DNA of 49,918 nt from Aeromicrobium sp. PE09-221 (GTDB lineage: Bacteria > Actinomycetota > Actinomycetes > Propionibacteriales > Nocardioidaceae), in contig NZ_MIJB01000035.1 in the NCBI RefSeq assembly GCF_002174305.1, forward strand, positions 1-49,918. Reading direction: 5' to 3'. The number at the start of each line of letters is the position of its first letter. Position 1 is the stretch's first letter. Below, in pieces: positions 27,611 to 35,829 of the stretch. The position numbers were made by a program, and so were the translations under genes. The notes under the pieces are model-generated. The model did no database searches. It had not been told where the DNA came from and saw only the letters and a program-made list of their open reading frames with translations.

Positions 27611-28521
27611 TGGTCGCCCCGGATGTGCTGACAGGTGTGTGGGCACGGGCTGCGGAGGCGTCATCATTGTCGGGGGCGGCGCGGGAGTTCGCCGACGCGG
27701 GGGTGCCGGTCTTCCCCTGCGCGCCGGGCGGCAAGCGCCCGTTGACCGGGCATGGCTTCCACGACGCCACCACCGACGGCGGGCAGGTGTCGGCGTGGTG
27801 GCGTCAGCATCCGCAGGCCAACATCGGTGTCCCAACCGGCGTCGCGTCGGGGGTGGTCGTGGTCGATGTCGATGTCCACGGCCCCATCGACGGGTTCACT
27901 GCGTTCGGTCGCGCGCGGGAGGCGGGGCTGGTGGATGGCTGGCAGCTGTTGGTCTCCACGCCCTCGGGTGGGATGCACGCCTACTACCCAGCGACGCCCG
28001 GGGGCGGGCAGCGGTCGTGGCAGGCCCCTCGTGCCGGGATCGACTTCCGTGGCGAGGGCGGCTACATCGTCACCCCGCCCTCGGTAGTGGCCGGTGAGCG
28101 AGGTCGCGCCCCCTATCGGGTGCATCGGGTCAGCACCGACGGCGTCAAGCCGCTGGATGACCGGCGGTTGCGGGACTTCCTCGACCCCCGTCCCACACCA
28201 GCGTCACAACCGACCGACCACGTGCGCGAGGTGAGTGCTGAGCGGCTGGCGGCCTGGGTGGCCGGGCGAGCTGAGGGTGAGCGGAATCGTGGTCTGTTCT
28301 GGGCGGCGTGTCGGCTGGCCGAGAACGGCATCCCACCGGCCGATACGTACGCCGCACTCGCCCCGGCCGCTGAGCATGCCGGGCTCACGATGCGCGAGGT
28401 GTCAGCGACAATCCGCTCCGCCTACCGCACCACCGGCCCGGCACCGCGAACACCCGCCAGCTCACCGTCCGAGGAACCACGTCGGAGCATGCAGCAGGCA
28501 TCAGGACGGTTGCTGTCATGA
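27607..28521 (+). CDS. Bifunctional primase-polymerase (prim-pol) domain protein
   Basis: This protein has about 304 residues. The N-terminal half matches the prim-pol fold of plasmid and phage primases: FADAGVPVFPCAPGGKRPL, then WWRQHPQANIGVPTG, the metal-binding DVDVHG (catalytic Asp pair), STPSGGMHAYYP and GIDFRGEGGYIVTPPS. The C-terminal part (about 215-290) is helical, like the primase C-terminal domain. It could prime the complementary strand after transfer. No helicase domain is attached. The start is either GTG 27607 or ATG 27610. It overlaps both neighbours (ATGA with the next gene). Confidence 0.88.
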   Translation: MMVAPDVLTGVWARAAEASSLSGAAREFADAGVPVFPCAPGGKRPLTGHGFHDATTDGGQVSAWWRQHPQANIGVPTGVASGVVVVDVDVHGPIDGFTAFGRAREAGLVDGWQLLVSTPSGGMHAYYPATPGGGQRSWQAPRAGIDFRGEGGYIVTPPSVVAGERGRAPYRVHRVSTDGVKPLDDRRLRDFLDPRPTPASQPTDHVREVSAERLAAWVAGRAEGERNRGLFWAACRLAENGIPPADTYAALAPAAEHAGLTMREVSATIRSAYRTTGPAPRTPASSPSEEPRRSMQQASGRLLS

Positions 28522-29225
28522 CGGCGACGAACACGCTGGTGGTGCAGCGTCGTAGCCGGCGCCTCGCTGTGATCACCGCGGCGGCCGGGACGGTGCTGAT
28601 CGCCTTGGGTGCGTTCTGGCTGTCCTTCACCGCGTTGGCCGATCTGGCCCGCCGCTCGGGTATCGACGAGGGGCAGGCGTGGGCGTGGCCGCTGATCGTG
28701 GACGGCATCATCGTCGTCGCGACCGTCTCCGTCGTCGTCCTCGCCGGGCAGCGGTCCGCGTGGTACCCGTGGGTGCTGCTGGCGGCCGGGGCGATCGTGT
28801 CGGTGACCGCGAACGCCCTGCACGCCGTCGTGGCCGCGGACGCTGACGTGCCCGGTGTGCTGGCCGCGTCGGTGGCGGCGGTCCCACCGCTGGTGCTGCT
28901 GGCGATCACCCACCTGACCGTGATCCTCACCCTGCCCGTCACGGAAACGACCGGACCACCAGCACTCGTCGTCGCGGAAGACGAGCCCCAGACGCCGGCC
29001 GAGTCGCCCCGCGATGAGGAACAGACCCAGGCCGACGCGGACCGGCCGGGCGTGCGGGATCGGCGTGAAATCGCCGCCGGGCTGCGCGGGCAGGGCTGGT
29101 CGAACAAGCGCATCGCCCGCCACCTCGGCGTGCACCCGTCCACGGTAGGCCGCTGGTTCACGCCCGCGCACCTCCCCGACAAGCACACAGACAGCGACAG
29201 CGACAGCGAGGTGAGGACACCATGA
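28518..29225 (+). CDS. DUF2637 membrane protein with C-terminal helix-turn-helix
   Basis: This 235-residue protein has four hydrophobic segments in the first 145 residues (AVITAAAGTVLIALGAFWLS, WPLIVDGIIVVATVSVVVL, WVLLAAGAIVSVTANALH, and VAAVPPLVLLAITHLTVIL), matching DUF2637. A proline/acidic linker follows. The final section (REIAAGLRGQGWSNKRIARH then LGVHPSTVGRW) is a helix-turn-helix. DUF2637 proteins recur on actinobacterial plasmids and conjugative elements and are thought to be linked to spread or copy control. The four-base overlaps with both neighbours put it in one operon. Confidence 0.85.
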   Translation: MTATNTLVVQRRSRRLAVITAAAGTVLIALGAFWLSFTALADLARRSGIDEGQAWAWPLIVDGIIVVATVSVVVLAGQRSAWYPWVLLAAGAIVSVTANALHAVVAADADVPGVLAASVAAVPPLVLLAITHLTVILTLPVTETTGPPALVVAEDEPQTPAESPRDEEQTQADADRPGVRDRREIAAGLRGQGWSNKRIARHLGVHPSTVGRWFTPAHLPDKHTDSDSDSEVRTP

Positions 29226-29677
29226 GCATGACCACCGACCAGGCCCACCGCCAGGATCCTCGCGGGCGTCAACGTCAGGTGGCCGGTCAGCACACCGGTC
29301 GCAGGGTCACCGACCCGGCTGAGGAGACGGTGCCGGAGGCGGTACGCGCGGCCCGTGTAGCCCAACGCGATCGTGCCGACAAAGCGACGGCGGCGGATGC
29401 CGCGCGGCGGATGCGGGGTGTGGAGTGGGTGCGGCCGACCGATCTGCTCGCCCGGCAGTCGGCGGCGGTGGCGGGGCGGGGTATCGACTTCGAGGTCGAA
29501 CTCGCTCGTCGCGCCCGTCAGTTCACCGGCCAGATGACGCGGGCCGGCGGCCGCGGTGCCGGCGAGGTCGGCAAAGCGATTAGTGAGCGGGCGCGGCGGC
29601 TGCCGGATGTGTCGGAGTTCGGCCGTGGCAGTCGGCACCAGTCGTGGGTGTCTCGTTCGGGGATCGGGCTGGGGTGA
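29222..29677 (+). CDS. Conserved hypothetical protein of the conjugation module
   Basis: This 151-residue, highly charged and Arg/Ala-rich protein has long predicted helices (PEAVRAARVAQRDRADKATA and LARQSAAVAGRGIDFEVELA) and no membrane segment or cysteine. I do not recognise a family. Its overlap with the DUF2637 gene and the strict operon setting argue that it is real. A DNA- or relaxase-associated accessory role is only a guess. Confidence 0.6.
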   Translation: MSMTTDQAHRQDPRGRQRQVAGQHTGRRVTDPAEETVPEAVRAARVAQRDRADKATAADAARRMRGVEWVRPTDLLARQSAAVAGRGIDFEVELARRARQFTGQMTRAGGRGAGEVGKAISERARRLPDVSEFGRGSRHQSWVSRSGIGLG

Positions 29678-29683
29678 CCTGAC

Positions 29684-29779
29684 ATGCGCGCCCCCATCAT
29701 CAAGTCACCGTCGCTGTCGGCGGACCGGCTGCTGTGGGGACGTGTGTGCACCTGCCTGCCAGGAGGTGCCCGACCATGA
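29684..29779 (+). CDS. 31-residue ORF coupled to the next gene
   Basis: This short frame from ATG 29684 ends in a TGA overlapping the ATG of the following gene. It encodes a peptide ending in VCTCLPGGARP, and the GTGCACCTG motif is part of its coding sequence. There is no strong ribosome-binding site. It may be a leader peptide for the downstream gene or chance. Confidence 0.3.
   Translation: MRAPIIKSPSLSADRLLWGRVCTCLPGGARP
29746..29754 (+). promoter_or_regulatory. GTGCACCTG motif, copy 1
   Basis: This copy lies 21 bp before the start at 29776 and is followed by CCTGCC. It is one of five exact intergenic copies in the conjugation module. Confidence 0.45.
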
Positions 29780-30699
29780 CCACGACAACACCCACCCACC
29801 CGCACACCACCGATGGCGAGGGCGGTGAGGACTTCACGACCAGCGACGGGCTGCGGACGCTGCTAATCCGGCTCCACGACGCCGGGCCAGGAGCATGGAG
29901 CAACGACCCGGTCGCCGCGGAGCTGATGGCCTACACCGCCGCTAAGTACGAGCCGCTGGCCAGGAAACACGGCTTGGACCCGTGGGAGGCCGCGTCGGCG
30001 GCGTTCAAGGTGATGATCACCCGCGCCGCCCGTGAGGCGCGTGATCCGTGGGCGGTGATCACGCATGCGGTGCGGATCACCTGCATCTTCGAAGAACGCG
30101 CCCAAGGACTGCTCTGCTCGGTGCACCAGGCTCGCCGCCCTCATGTCTCGGCGTTCCACGACCCCGAACGGTTCTCCGACCGCGAGAACCCCCTGACCGA
30201 CTACCACCCCGCCTTCCACATCACCGACCCCCACGATCACGCCGACGCCGAGACGGATGCCAACAGGGCGGGCTCCGATGGGGGCGGGCGCGGGTCAGAT
30301 CGGGCGTGCATGACGGCCGGGTCCGCAGCCGAGGACGCCATCGCGCTGTTCACGCTGCTGGGCTGGGACCCGGCCACCGCCCGCTCCGGGGTCGAGCACG
30401 TCTGCGCCGCGCTGACCAAGACCGGCACCCGCCAGAGCGCCTACGAGACGTTGCGGCGAGACAAGCACGCCCGCGCCCTGCTGGACCTCCCACGCTCCTC
30501 GTGGACCGCGCTGCTGCGCGCCTTGCTGGGCAACCCGCACCCCGCCTACGCCGCCACCAGCACCGGGCGGGGTGTGCTGCTGCGGCTGCTGATCGGCGAA
30601 ACCCTGGACGTGCTGCTACGCGACGACGACCTCATCCTGACCATCTCGCTGGCCGCGCCCGGTAGCCACGACGGCGACCCTGGTGGTGATCGGTCGTGA
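29776..30699 (+). CDS. Conserved hypothetical protein of actinobacterial conjugative elements
   Basis: I chose the ATG at 29776 because AGGAGGTG lies 7 bp upstream. The 307-residue protein has two helical blocks. One runs over residues 25-130 (LRTLLIRLHDAGPGAW, AAEGM-like helices, CIFEERAQGLL). The other runs over about 190-300 (IALFTLLGWDPATARSGVEHVC, YETLRRDKHARALLDL, LLRLLIGETLDVLL). A charged Gly/Asp-rich linker joins them. Such proteins sit between DUF2637 and ParB-like genes in related elements. A DNA-binding role through the second block is possible but not shown. Its stop overlaps the ParB-like start (GTGA). Confidence 0.7.
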   Translation: MTTTTPTHPHTTDGEGGEDFTTSDGLRTLLIRLHDAGPGAWSNDPVAAELMAYTAAKYEPLARKHGLDPWEAASAAFKVMITRAAREARDPWAVITHAVRITCIFEERAQGLLCSVHQARRPHVSAFHDPERFSDRENPLTDYHPAFHITDPHDHADAETDANRAGSDGGGRGSDRACMTAGSAAEDAIALFTLLGWDPATARSGVEHVCAALTKTGTRQSAYETLRRDKHARALLDLPRSSWTALLRALLGNPHPAYAATSTGRGVLLRLLIGETLDVLLRDDDLILTISLAAPGSHDGDPGGDRS

Positions 30700-31712
30700 C
30701 CGCACCAGCCGGCTACATCGAGTTGGAGCGCACCGTGGACTCAATCTCGGTGGGGCGCCGGCATCGCGGCGACCTGGGCGACATCGACGCACTCGCTGCC
30801 TCGATCGAGCGGGACGGGCTGTTGCAGCCCATCACCATCACCCCCGACGGTGTGCTGGTGTGCGGGGCCAGGAGGCTGGCGGCGATCAAACAGCTCGGCT
30901 GGCGCAAGGTCAACGTGTGGGTCCGCTCTGGCATCTCTGACCGGCTCGGGCACCTGCTGGCCGAGCAGGACGACAACGTGCTCCACAAGCCGCTCACCCA
31001 GACCGAGGCCGCTGCCCTGTATCGGGAGCTGAAGGCGCTGATGGCCGAAGACGCTGAGCGCAGGAGGGCCGCGACGCAGTTCAGCCGCCAACGACAGCCA
31101 GGAAACGACGGTCCCGGCGAATCGCCGGGACCGTCAGGCGCGCTCGGTGAGGCGCGTGAGCAGGCCGCCCGCATGGTCACCGGCACCGCCTCCTACAAGC
31201 GACTCGAACAGGTCGGCTGGCTCCAGAAGATCGCCGACGACCCCGCCCAACCCGCCTCCCTGCGGGCACAAGTAGTCGCGGAGTTGGCGCGCATCGACGC
31301 CGGAGCTCCGGTGCATCCGGTCTATGAGACGGTCCGGGCCGCGGTCGAGACCGCCCGAGAGCAGCGGGAGGCCGATCTGCATCAGCTCGCCGCCGACGCC
31401 CTCACCCGCGCCAAACAGACAAAGACCGGTAAGCACCCGCCTCGACCCCGCCCGGTTCCCGACGACGACGGAGGCGAGCCGGCCCGGTATCCGGTGCGGG
31501 CGTTCGTGCTCACCTGGACCGAACTGGAGCAGTGGTGGACCCATTACGACGCCGAACAGCTCGCCGCCGAGCTGACCGATGAGCAGATCGAGTCCTTCCT
31601 CGCCACCGCCGAAGGCACCAGCCGGTTCGCCAAGGAACTGCGCACCGCCCGTAACCACCACACCACCGGCGACGAGCTGGTGCCGACGCGAGGCCACCTG
31701 CGCGCCCTCTGA
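30696..31712 (+). CDS. ParB/Srx-fold N-terminal domain protein
   Basis: This 338-residue protein opens with a ParB N-terminal (ParB/Srx) domain: SISVGRRHRGDLGDIDALAASI, LLQPITITPDGVLVCGARRLAAIK. A helical central region (AEQDDNVLHKPLTQTEAAALY, MVTGTASYKRLEQVGWLQKI) resembles the KorB/ParB helix-turn-helix. The C-terminal 100 residues are unlike ParB. No ParA gene is adjacent, so it may act as a transcriptional or CTP-dependent DNA-spreading regulator rather than a partition protein. A perfect 14-bp-arm palindrome lies within its coding sequence. The GTG start overlaps the upstream stop. Confidence 0.85.
   Translation: MTAPAGYIELERTVDSISVGRRHRGDLGDIDALAASIERDGLLQPITITPDGVLVCGARRLAAIKQLGWRKVNVWVRSGISDRLGHLLAEQDDNVLHKPLTQTEAAALYRELKALMAEDAERRRAATQFSRQRQPGNDGPGESPGPSGALGEAREQAARMVTGTASYKRLEQVGWLQKIADDPAQPASLRAQVVAELARIDAGAPVHPVYETVRAAVETAREQREADLHQLAADALTRAKQTKTGKHPPRPRPVPDDDGGEPARYPVRAFVLTWTELEQWWTHYDAEQLAAELTDEQIESFLATAEGTSRFAKELRTARNHHTTGDELVPTRGHLRAL
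31107..31135. repeat. 29-bp perfect palindrome inside the parB-like gene
   Basis: The arms GACGGTCCCGGCGA and TCGCCGGGACCGTC are exact reverse complements around one central A. In the protein they encode a Gly/Pro/Ser-rich linker (residues about 138-147) between the ParB fold and the helix-turn-helix. It could be a binding site for the encoded protein (parS sites often lie in or near parB), an RNA hairpin, or a recombination scar. Confidence 0.6.
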
Positions 31713-31746
31713 CAGCAGCCTTCCCGCTGAGTGCTTGGTGGCGGGG

Positions 31747-31755
31747 GTGCACCTG
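31747..31755 (+). promoter_or_regulatory. GTGCACCTG motif, copy 2
   Basis: This copy lies 6 bp before the ATG at 31762, within the ribosome-binding region of the TcpC-like gene. Confidence 0.4.
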
Positions 31756-31761
31756 GTGGGC

Positions 31762-32451
31762 ATGAAGACTCCCAACCTCTCCGCCCCCCGGACCCGCCGC
31801 CGACTCATCACCGCCGTCGGCGCGGCGGTCTCCGTCCTCGTGCTCTCCGGTGTCGGCGTCTACGGCCTCCTGGCCGGACCACCCAGCCCGGGCCGGGACG
31901 ATGACGGCGAGCGCCCCGAGCCGGGCGTCACCGCGCCCTCCGATCCAGTCCCCACCACGACGCCGCGGCTGCCGGTAGTGCGGGCCTCGGACGATCCGCA
32001 GACCTTCGCCCGCAACGTCGCCACCGCCCTGTTCGAGTGGGACACCGCCTCGGGGTTCATGCCCCTGGACTACACCAGCGTGATCCTCGACGTCGGCGAC
32101 CCCACCGGTAGGGAGCAGGCGGGACTCGCCTCCGACATCGCCGCCTACCTCCCGCCCCGAGAGGCCTGGCTGGAGCTGCGGCAGTACGCCACCGCCCAGC
32201 ACCTCACCATCGACAACACCTACATCCCCGACGCCTGGGAGACGGCCGAAGAGCAGGCCCAGCCCGGGCAGCTCACCGAGGGCACGGTCGCGGTCACGAT
32301 CGAGGGCACCCGCCACCGCGAGGGCCTGTGGAACGACGAACCGGTCACTTCTGAGCATGCGGTGGCGTTCACGGTGTTCGTGGTCTGCGCACCGACCTAC
32401 GACACCTGTCACCTGCTGCGGCTGTCCCAGCTCGACAACCCCCTCCGATAG
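31762..32451 (+). CDS. Membrane-anchored conjugation protein, TcpC-like (putative)
   Basis: This 229-residue protein has one N-terminal transmembrane helix after a basic start (RRRLITAVGAAVSVLVLSGVGVYGLLAG). It then has a Pro/Thr-rich linker and an extracytoplasmic domain (FARNVATALFEWDTASGFM..., VAVTIEGTRHR..., HAVAFTVFVVCA). This is the layout of VirB8/TcpC-type proteins of Gram-positive transfer systems. An alternative GTG start at 31747 would add 5 residues. The position directly before the peptidoglycan hydrolase supports a transfer-channel role. The family assignment rests on architecture only. Confidence 0.55.
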   Translation: MKTPNLSAPRTRRRLITAVGAAVSVLVLSGVGVYGLLAGPPSPGRDDDGERPEPGVTAPSDPVPTTTPRLPVVRASDDPQTFARNVATALFEWDTASGFMPLDYTSVILDVGDPTGREQAGLASDIAAYLPPREAWLELRQYATAQHLTIDNTYIPDAWETAEEQAQPGQLTEGTVAVTIEGTRHREGLWNDEPVTSEHAVAFTVFVVCAPTYDTCHLLRLSQLDNPLR

Positions 32452-32460
32452 GACCGGAGG
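32442..32460 (+). promoter_or_regulatory. Hairpin masking the hydrolase ribosome-binding site
   Basis: CCTCCG (32442-32447) pairs with CGGAGG (32455-32460), the Shine-Dalgarno of the gene at 32469. The stop codon of the upstream gene (TAG, 32449-32451) lies in the loop. Ribosomes finishing the upstream gene would open the hairpin, so termination-dependent reinitiation is expected. Confidence 0.45.
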
Positions 32461-32468
32461 TCGTCGTC

Positions 32469-34109
32469 GTGTTGAGAAAGCTCGCCATCGCCGCCGGAAT
32501 CCTCGTGTTCATTGCGCCATCGCTGGTACTGGTCGGGATCGGCGTGGTGATGAACCCCGCCCTGACCGCGACCGCCTCCTGCACCATCCCCAGCGGTTCC
32601 AACGTCACCGTCGGCGACGTCCCTGACGAACTGACTGTAACGACGGCCAATGGTGAAACATTCACGCTGAACCGGACCCAGCTCACCCACGCCGCGACGA
32701 TCATCGAGACCGGCAGTCAGATCGACGGGATCACCCGTGACGGGCTGGTGATCGCGCTCATGGCGGCGCTGACCGAATCGACGCTGCGGATGCTCGCCAA
32801 CACCAGCGCCTACCCAGAGTCCGCGGACCATCCGAACGACGGGGACGGCTCCGACCACGACTCCCTGGGCTTGTTCCAGATGCGGCCGCAGTCCGGGTGG
32901 GGCACGGTCGCCGAGCTGATGGACCCCGTCTACCAGGCGCGGGCGTTCTTCGGCGGCCCCACCGGACCCCACCACCCGAGCCCCAGAGGTCTGCTGGACA
33001 TCCCCGGGTGGGAGCAGATGGACAAGGGCGAGGCCGCCCAAGCCGTCGAAGTCTCCGCCTACCCCGACCGGTACCGCAACTATCAGCCGGTCGCCGAGAC
33101 CATCCTCACCACCCTCACCGGCACCGGTGGTATCGGCCCGGCCGGCCCCGCCACCCGCGGCGTGGCAGCAGGACCGGCGCAGCAGTCGGCTCGGGTGGTG
33201 TTCCCGCTCCCCGCAGACACCTGGGTGCTCACCAGCGACTACGGCCCACGCGTGCATCCGATCACCGGCGAGCACAGCTTCCACACCGGCACCGACTTCG
33301 CCGCCCCCGACGGGACCCCGATCCTCGCCGCCGCCGACGGCACGGTCACGGTGGCGGAGTTCTCCGGCGGCTACGGCGGCCTCATCGTCATCGAACACAC
33401 CATCAACGGCGCCACGGTGGCGACGGCGTATGCGCACATGTGGGAACACGGCATCCACACCACAGTCGGTGACCGCGTGGCCGCGGGCCAGCACATCGGC
33501 GATGTCGGCTCCTCCGGCAACTCCACCGGACCGCATCTGCACTTCGAGGTCCGATCCGGCGGCACGAACGGTGAGCACACCGACCCCGCCGCCTGGCTCA
33601 ACACCCACAACGCCGCCGACCTCCCCGAACCCGAGACCGGCACACCAGGCGGCGCCTGCAACCCCGGTGGTGGGACGACCGGTGGTGAGCCGGACCCCCT
33701 CGACGGCGACCCCGACAGGATGGTCGAGGACCCGACCACCACCGGGCAGATCACTGCCCGCCTGCTCCACCTCTACACCCAGACCATCGCCGCGTTCCCC
33801 GACACGAGCTGGGCCTGCTACTCACCCCGCCCCGGCACCGTCTCCGAACACCCCCTCGGACGCGCCTGCGACCTGACCTTCGGCAACACCATCGGCGAGC
33901 CGGCAACCGGACCAGCGCTCGACCTCGGCTGGAACGTCACGAACTGGATGAAAGACCACGCCCAGACCCTCGGCATCGAGTACCTGATCTGGCAGAACCA
34001 AATCTGGTCCACCGCACGCGCCGACGAGGGCTGGCGCCCCTACCAACGCGGCACCGACGTCACCACCCGCCACGACGACCACCTCCACGTCACCGTCCGG
34101 GCCAACTAG
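32469..34109 (+). CDS. Conjugative peptidoglycan hydrolase (lysozyme-like, M23 peptidase and C-terminal D,D-peptidase-like domains)
   Basis: This 546-residue exported protein has a signal-anchor (LAIAAGILVFIAPSLVLVGIG). Residues about 80-210 form a lysozyme-like region (ALTESTLRM carries the likely Glu, then SLGLFQMRPQSGWG). An M23 metallopeptidase covers about 250-370, with HTGTDFAAPDGTPI and the GPHLHFEV zinc motif near 354-360. A final domain has SEHPLGRACDL (about 458) and DDHLHVTV (about 536), a His/Asp/His pattern like VanY-type or ARB_07466-like peptidases. It would cut glycan and peptide bonds to open the wall for the transfer channel. The GTG start is preceded by GGAGG in a hairpin. 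It sits immediately upstream of the stress-cassette insertion. Confidence 0.88.
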   Translation: MLRKLAIAAGILVFIAPSLVLVGIGVVMNPALTATASCTIPSGSNVTVGDVPDELTVTTANGETFTLNRTQLTHAATIIETGSQIDGITRDGLVIALMAALTESTLRMLANTSAYPESADHPNDGDGSDHDSLGLFQMRPQSGWGTVAELMDPVYQARAFFGGPTGPHHPSPRGLLDIPGWEQMDKGEAAQAVEVSAYPDRYRNYQPVAETILTTLTGTGGIGPAGPATRGVAAGPAQQSARVVFPLPADTWVLTSDYGPRVHPITGEHSFHTGTDFAAPDGTPILAAADGTVTVAEFSGGYGGLIVIEHTINGATVATAYAHMWEHGIHTTVGDRVAAGQHIGDVGSSGNSTGPHLHFEVRSGGTNGEHTDPAAWLNTHNAADLPEPETGTPGGACNPGGGTTGGEPDPLDGDPDRMVEDPTTTGQITARLLHLYTQTIAAFPDTSWACYSPRPGTVSEHPLGRACDLTFGNTIGEPATGPALDLGWNVTNWMKDHAQTLGIEYLIWQNQIWSTARADEGWRPYQRGTDVTTRHDDHLHVTVRAN

Positions 34110-34112
34110 CGT

Positions 34113-34526
34113 TCATTTCGTGGAGAGCTTCAACGCCACGAGTTGCTTCACATCACCAACCTCGTCGGGCGTCCGAACTTCCAGTGGGATCGAGAACAGA
34201 TTCCCCGACGTTGGCATCTGTGCGATCCGCTCACGCAGGTGCCCATTGATCGCACGATCATTCGAGAGTGTCTCCCGGAGCCTCTCGGCGAAGTGGAACG
34301 ACACCTGCAACACGCCAGGTGTGACGCAGAGCCAGGCCAACGTCTTTCCGTTTCGGGATGCCTTCGCGAGCCACCCGCCGTCGCGATAGTGGCGCCACGT
34401 CACCTCCGCGCCAGCAGAAGCGAACACCTCGGTGGCCTCATCCCAAACGCTTGAAGCATCACCCAGGGCGACGCTGATGGCGCCCTGCTCGGGACGGACT
34501 TGTGCATCGGTGAAGACATTCCCCAC
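34113..34526 (-). CDS. DUF3788 family protein
   Basis: This 137-residue protein shows the pattern I associate with DUF3788: WRHYRDGGWLAKASRNGKTLAWL, LQVSFHFAERLRE, SGNLFSIPLEVRTPDEVGDV and KQLVALK at the end. The family has no established function and is a small alpha/beta (YjbR/YdhG-like) protein. It is on the opposite strand from the transfer genes and ends 3 bp after the hydrolase stop, so it belongs to the inserted cassette with htpX. Confidence 0.65.
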   Translation of the reverse strand: MGNVFTDAQVRPEQGAISVALGDASSVWDEATEVFASAGAEVTWRHYRDGGWLAKASRNGKTLAWLCVTPGVLQVSFHFAERLRETLSNDRAINGHLRERIAQMPTSGNLFSIPLEVRTPDEVGDVKQLVALKLSTK

Positions 34527-34674
34527 ATCAGAAACCCTACGCGCCCGCGTTCATCCGGGCATCGCTGCGCACCTCACCATCATGGATTTCGAACGCATTG
34601 AATACTTGCCTCCGCCGGTTGGGAGCTGACCGGGGGCGCCGGGTCATGGTGTCTGAGAAGCGGGTCTGCCGATG

Positions 34675-35583
34675 TCACCTCATGAGGTGGGAGATCCGCG
34701 CCGGCGACGCCGCCGCCGTCCGGCGGCTGTGATGTCCGGCGAGTTCGCGGAGCCGCCGGACCCGGTCGCTGGTGGGCGGGTGGGTGCGGAACAGCGCGGT
34801 CATGCCGTCACCGGCCAGCGGGTTGGCGATCATGAGGTGGGCTTGAGCGGCGGATGAGCCATTCGGCGCCATGGGCATCGCCCGGGTGCCGTGTTCGATC
34901 TTCTCCAGGGCGCTGGCCAGGGCGAGCGGGTCACCGGACAGGTGGGCGCCGTCGGCGTCGGCCTGGTACTCGCGACTCCGGCTGATCGCGAGCTGGATCA
35001 GCCCCGCGGCGATAGGCGCCAGCAGCAGCATCAGCAGCGCGGCCAGCGGGTTCGGCGCCTCCTCCTCATCGGAGCCGAAAGGCAGCAGCAGGGCAAGGTT
35101 CGCCAGCGAGGTAAGGATGCCGGCCAACGCGGCGGCGACACTAGAGATCAGGATGTCCCGGTTGCCGACGTGGGACAGCTCATGGGCCAGCACCGCACGC
35201 AGCTCCCGCGGGCTCAGCATCCGCAGAATGCCCTCGGTGACGCACACTGCGGCGTTCTCGGGGTTACGGCCGGTGGCGAACGCATTCGGCTGTGCCACGC
35301 GGCTCACGTACAGCCGTGGCATAGGGTGCCGGGCGGCAGCCGCCAACTCGCGCACCATTGCGTACAGCTGCGGTGCTTGGCGTTCGGTGACCGGCTCGGC
35401 AGCCATGGCGGCTAGGGCGATCCGGTCCGAGGCGAAGTAGGCCGTGCCGTTCATCACCAGCGACAGCACCGTCGCTACGAGTAGTCCGGTGCTGCCACCG
35501 ATGCCGTAACCGACTGCCAGGATCAGACCGGTCAGCAGACCGAGCAGCACCGCTGTCTTCAGTCCGTTGTAGTAGCGGCGCAT
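34675..35583 (-). CDS. htpX: Membrane zinc metalloprotease HtpX
   Basis: HtpX degrades misfolded membrane proteins under heat and envelope stress. This 302-residue copy has two N-terminal transmembrane helices (about 10-50), the zinc motif HELSH at 134-138, two further helices (about 145-210), and a downstream Glu in SREYQADADGA as third ligand. The C-terminal SDRVRRLREL is typical of the family. The start at 35583 faces hsp20 across a 246-bp region with an HspR-type inverted repeat, so both genes may share heat-shock control. It lies inside the conjugation operon on the opposite strand, consistent with cargo. Confidence 0.93.
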   Translation of the reverse strand: MRRYYNGLKTAVLLGLLTGLILAVGYGIGGSTGLLVATVLSLVMNGTAYFASDRIALAAMAAEPVTERQAPQLYAMVRELAAAARHPMPRLYVSRVAQPNAFATGRNPENAAVCVTEGILRMLSPRELRAVLAHELSHVGNRDILISSVAAALAGILTSLANLALLLPFGSDEEEAPNPLAALLMLLLAPIAAGLIQLAISRSREYQADADGAHLSGDPLALASALEKIEHGTRAMPMAPNGSSAAQAHLMIANPLAGDGMTALFRTHPPTSDRVRRLRELAGHHSRRTAAASPARISHLMR

Positions 35584-35829
35584 CGCAGAATTACCTCCCT
35601 GTTCCCCTCTTCCTCATGTCCTGTCGATGTGTTCGAGTGGGCGGCGCGCCCCACGCTCACCACTGACAACACGTACGGCTCAGCCCACATTCCCGAAAGT
35701 TGAGCCGATGTGACTCAACTTCGGAATGGTGTGGCGCCTTCGTGCGTTGTGGAGGGTGACGGCGCGGACCACCGCACCGTCGAGACGTCATCACAGACAC
35801 AACGGCACGACAGTGGAGGTGAAGAAGTC
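35584..35829. other. Divergent htpX/hsp20 promoter region
   Basis: This 246-bp region should hold promoters for both stress genes. It carries the inverted repeat at 35693-35724. No additional gene is seen. Confidence 0.5.
35693..35724. promoter_or_regulatory. HAIR-like inverted repeat (HspR-type operator)
   Basis: GTTGAGC-N7-ACTCAAC (35699-35719) matches the HspR-associated inverted repeat CTTGAGT-N7-ACTCAAG at 11 of 14 positions with identical spacing. The flanks CCGAA/TTCGG extend the symmetry with one extra A on the left. HspR represses actinobacterial chaperone genes. No hspR gene is in the window, so host HspR would have to act here. Confidence 0.6.
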
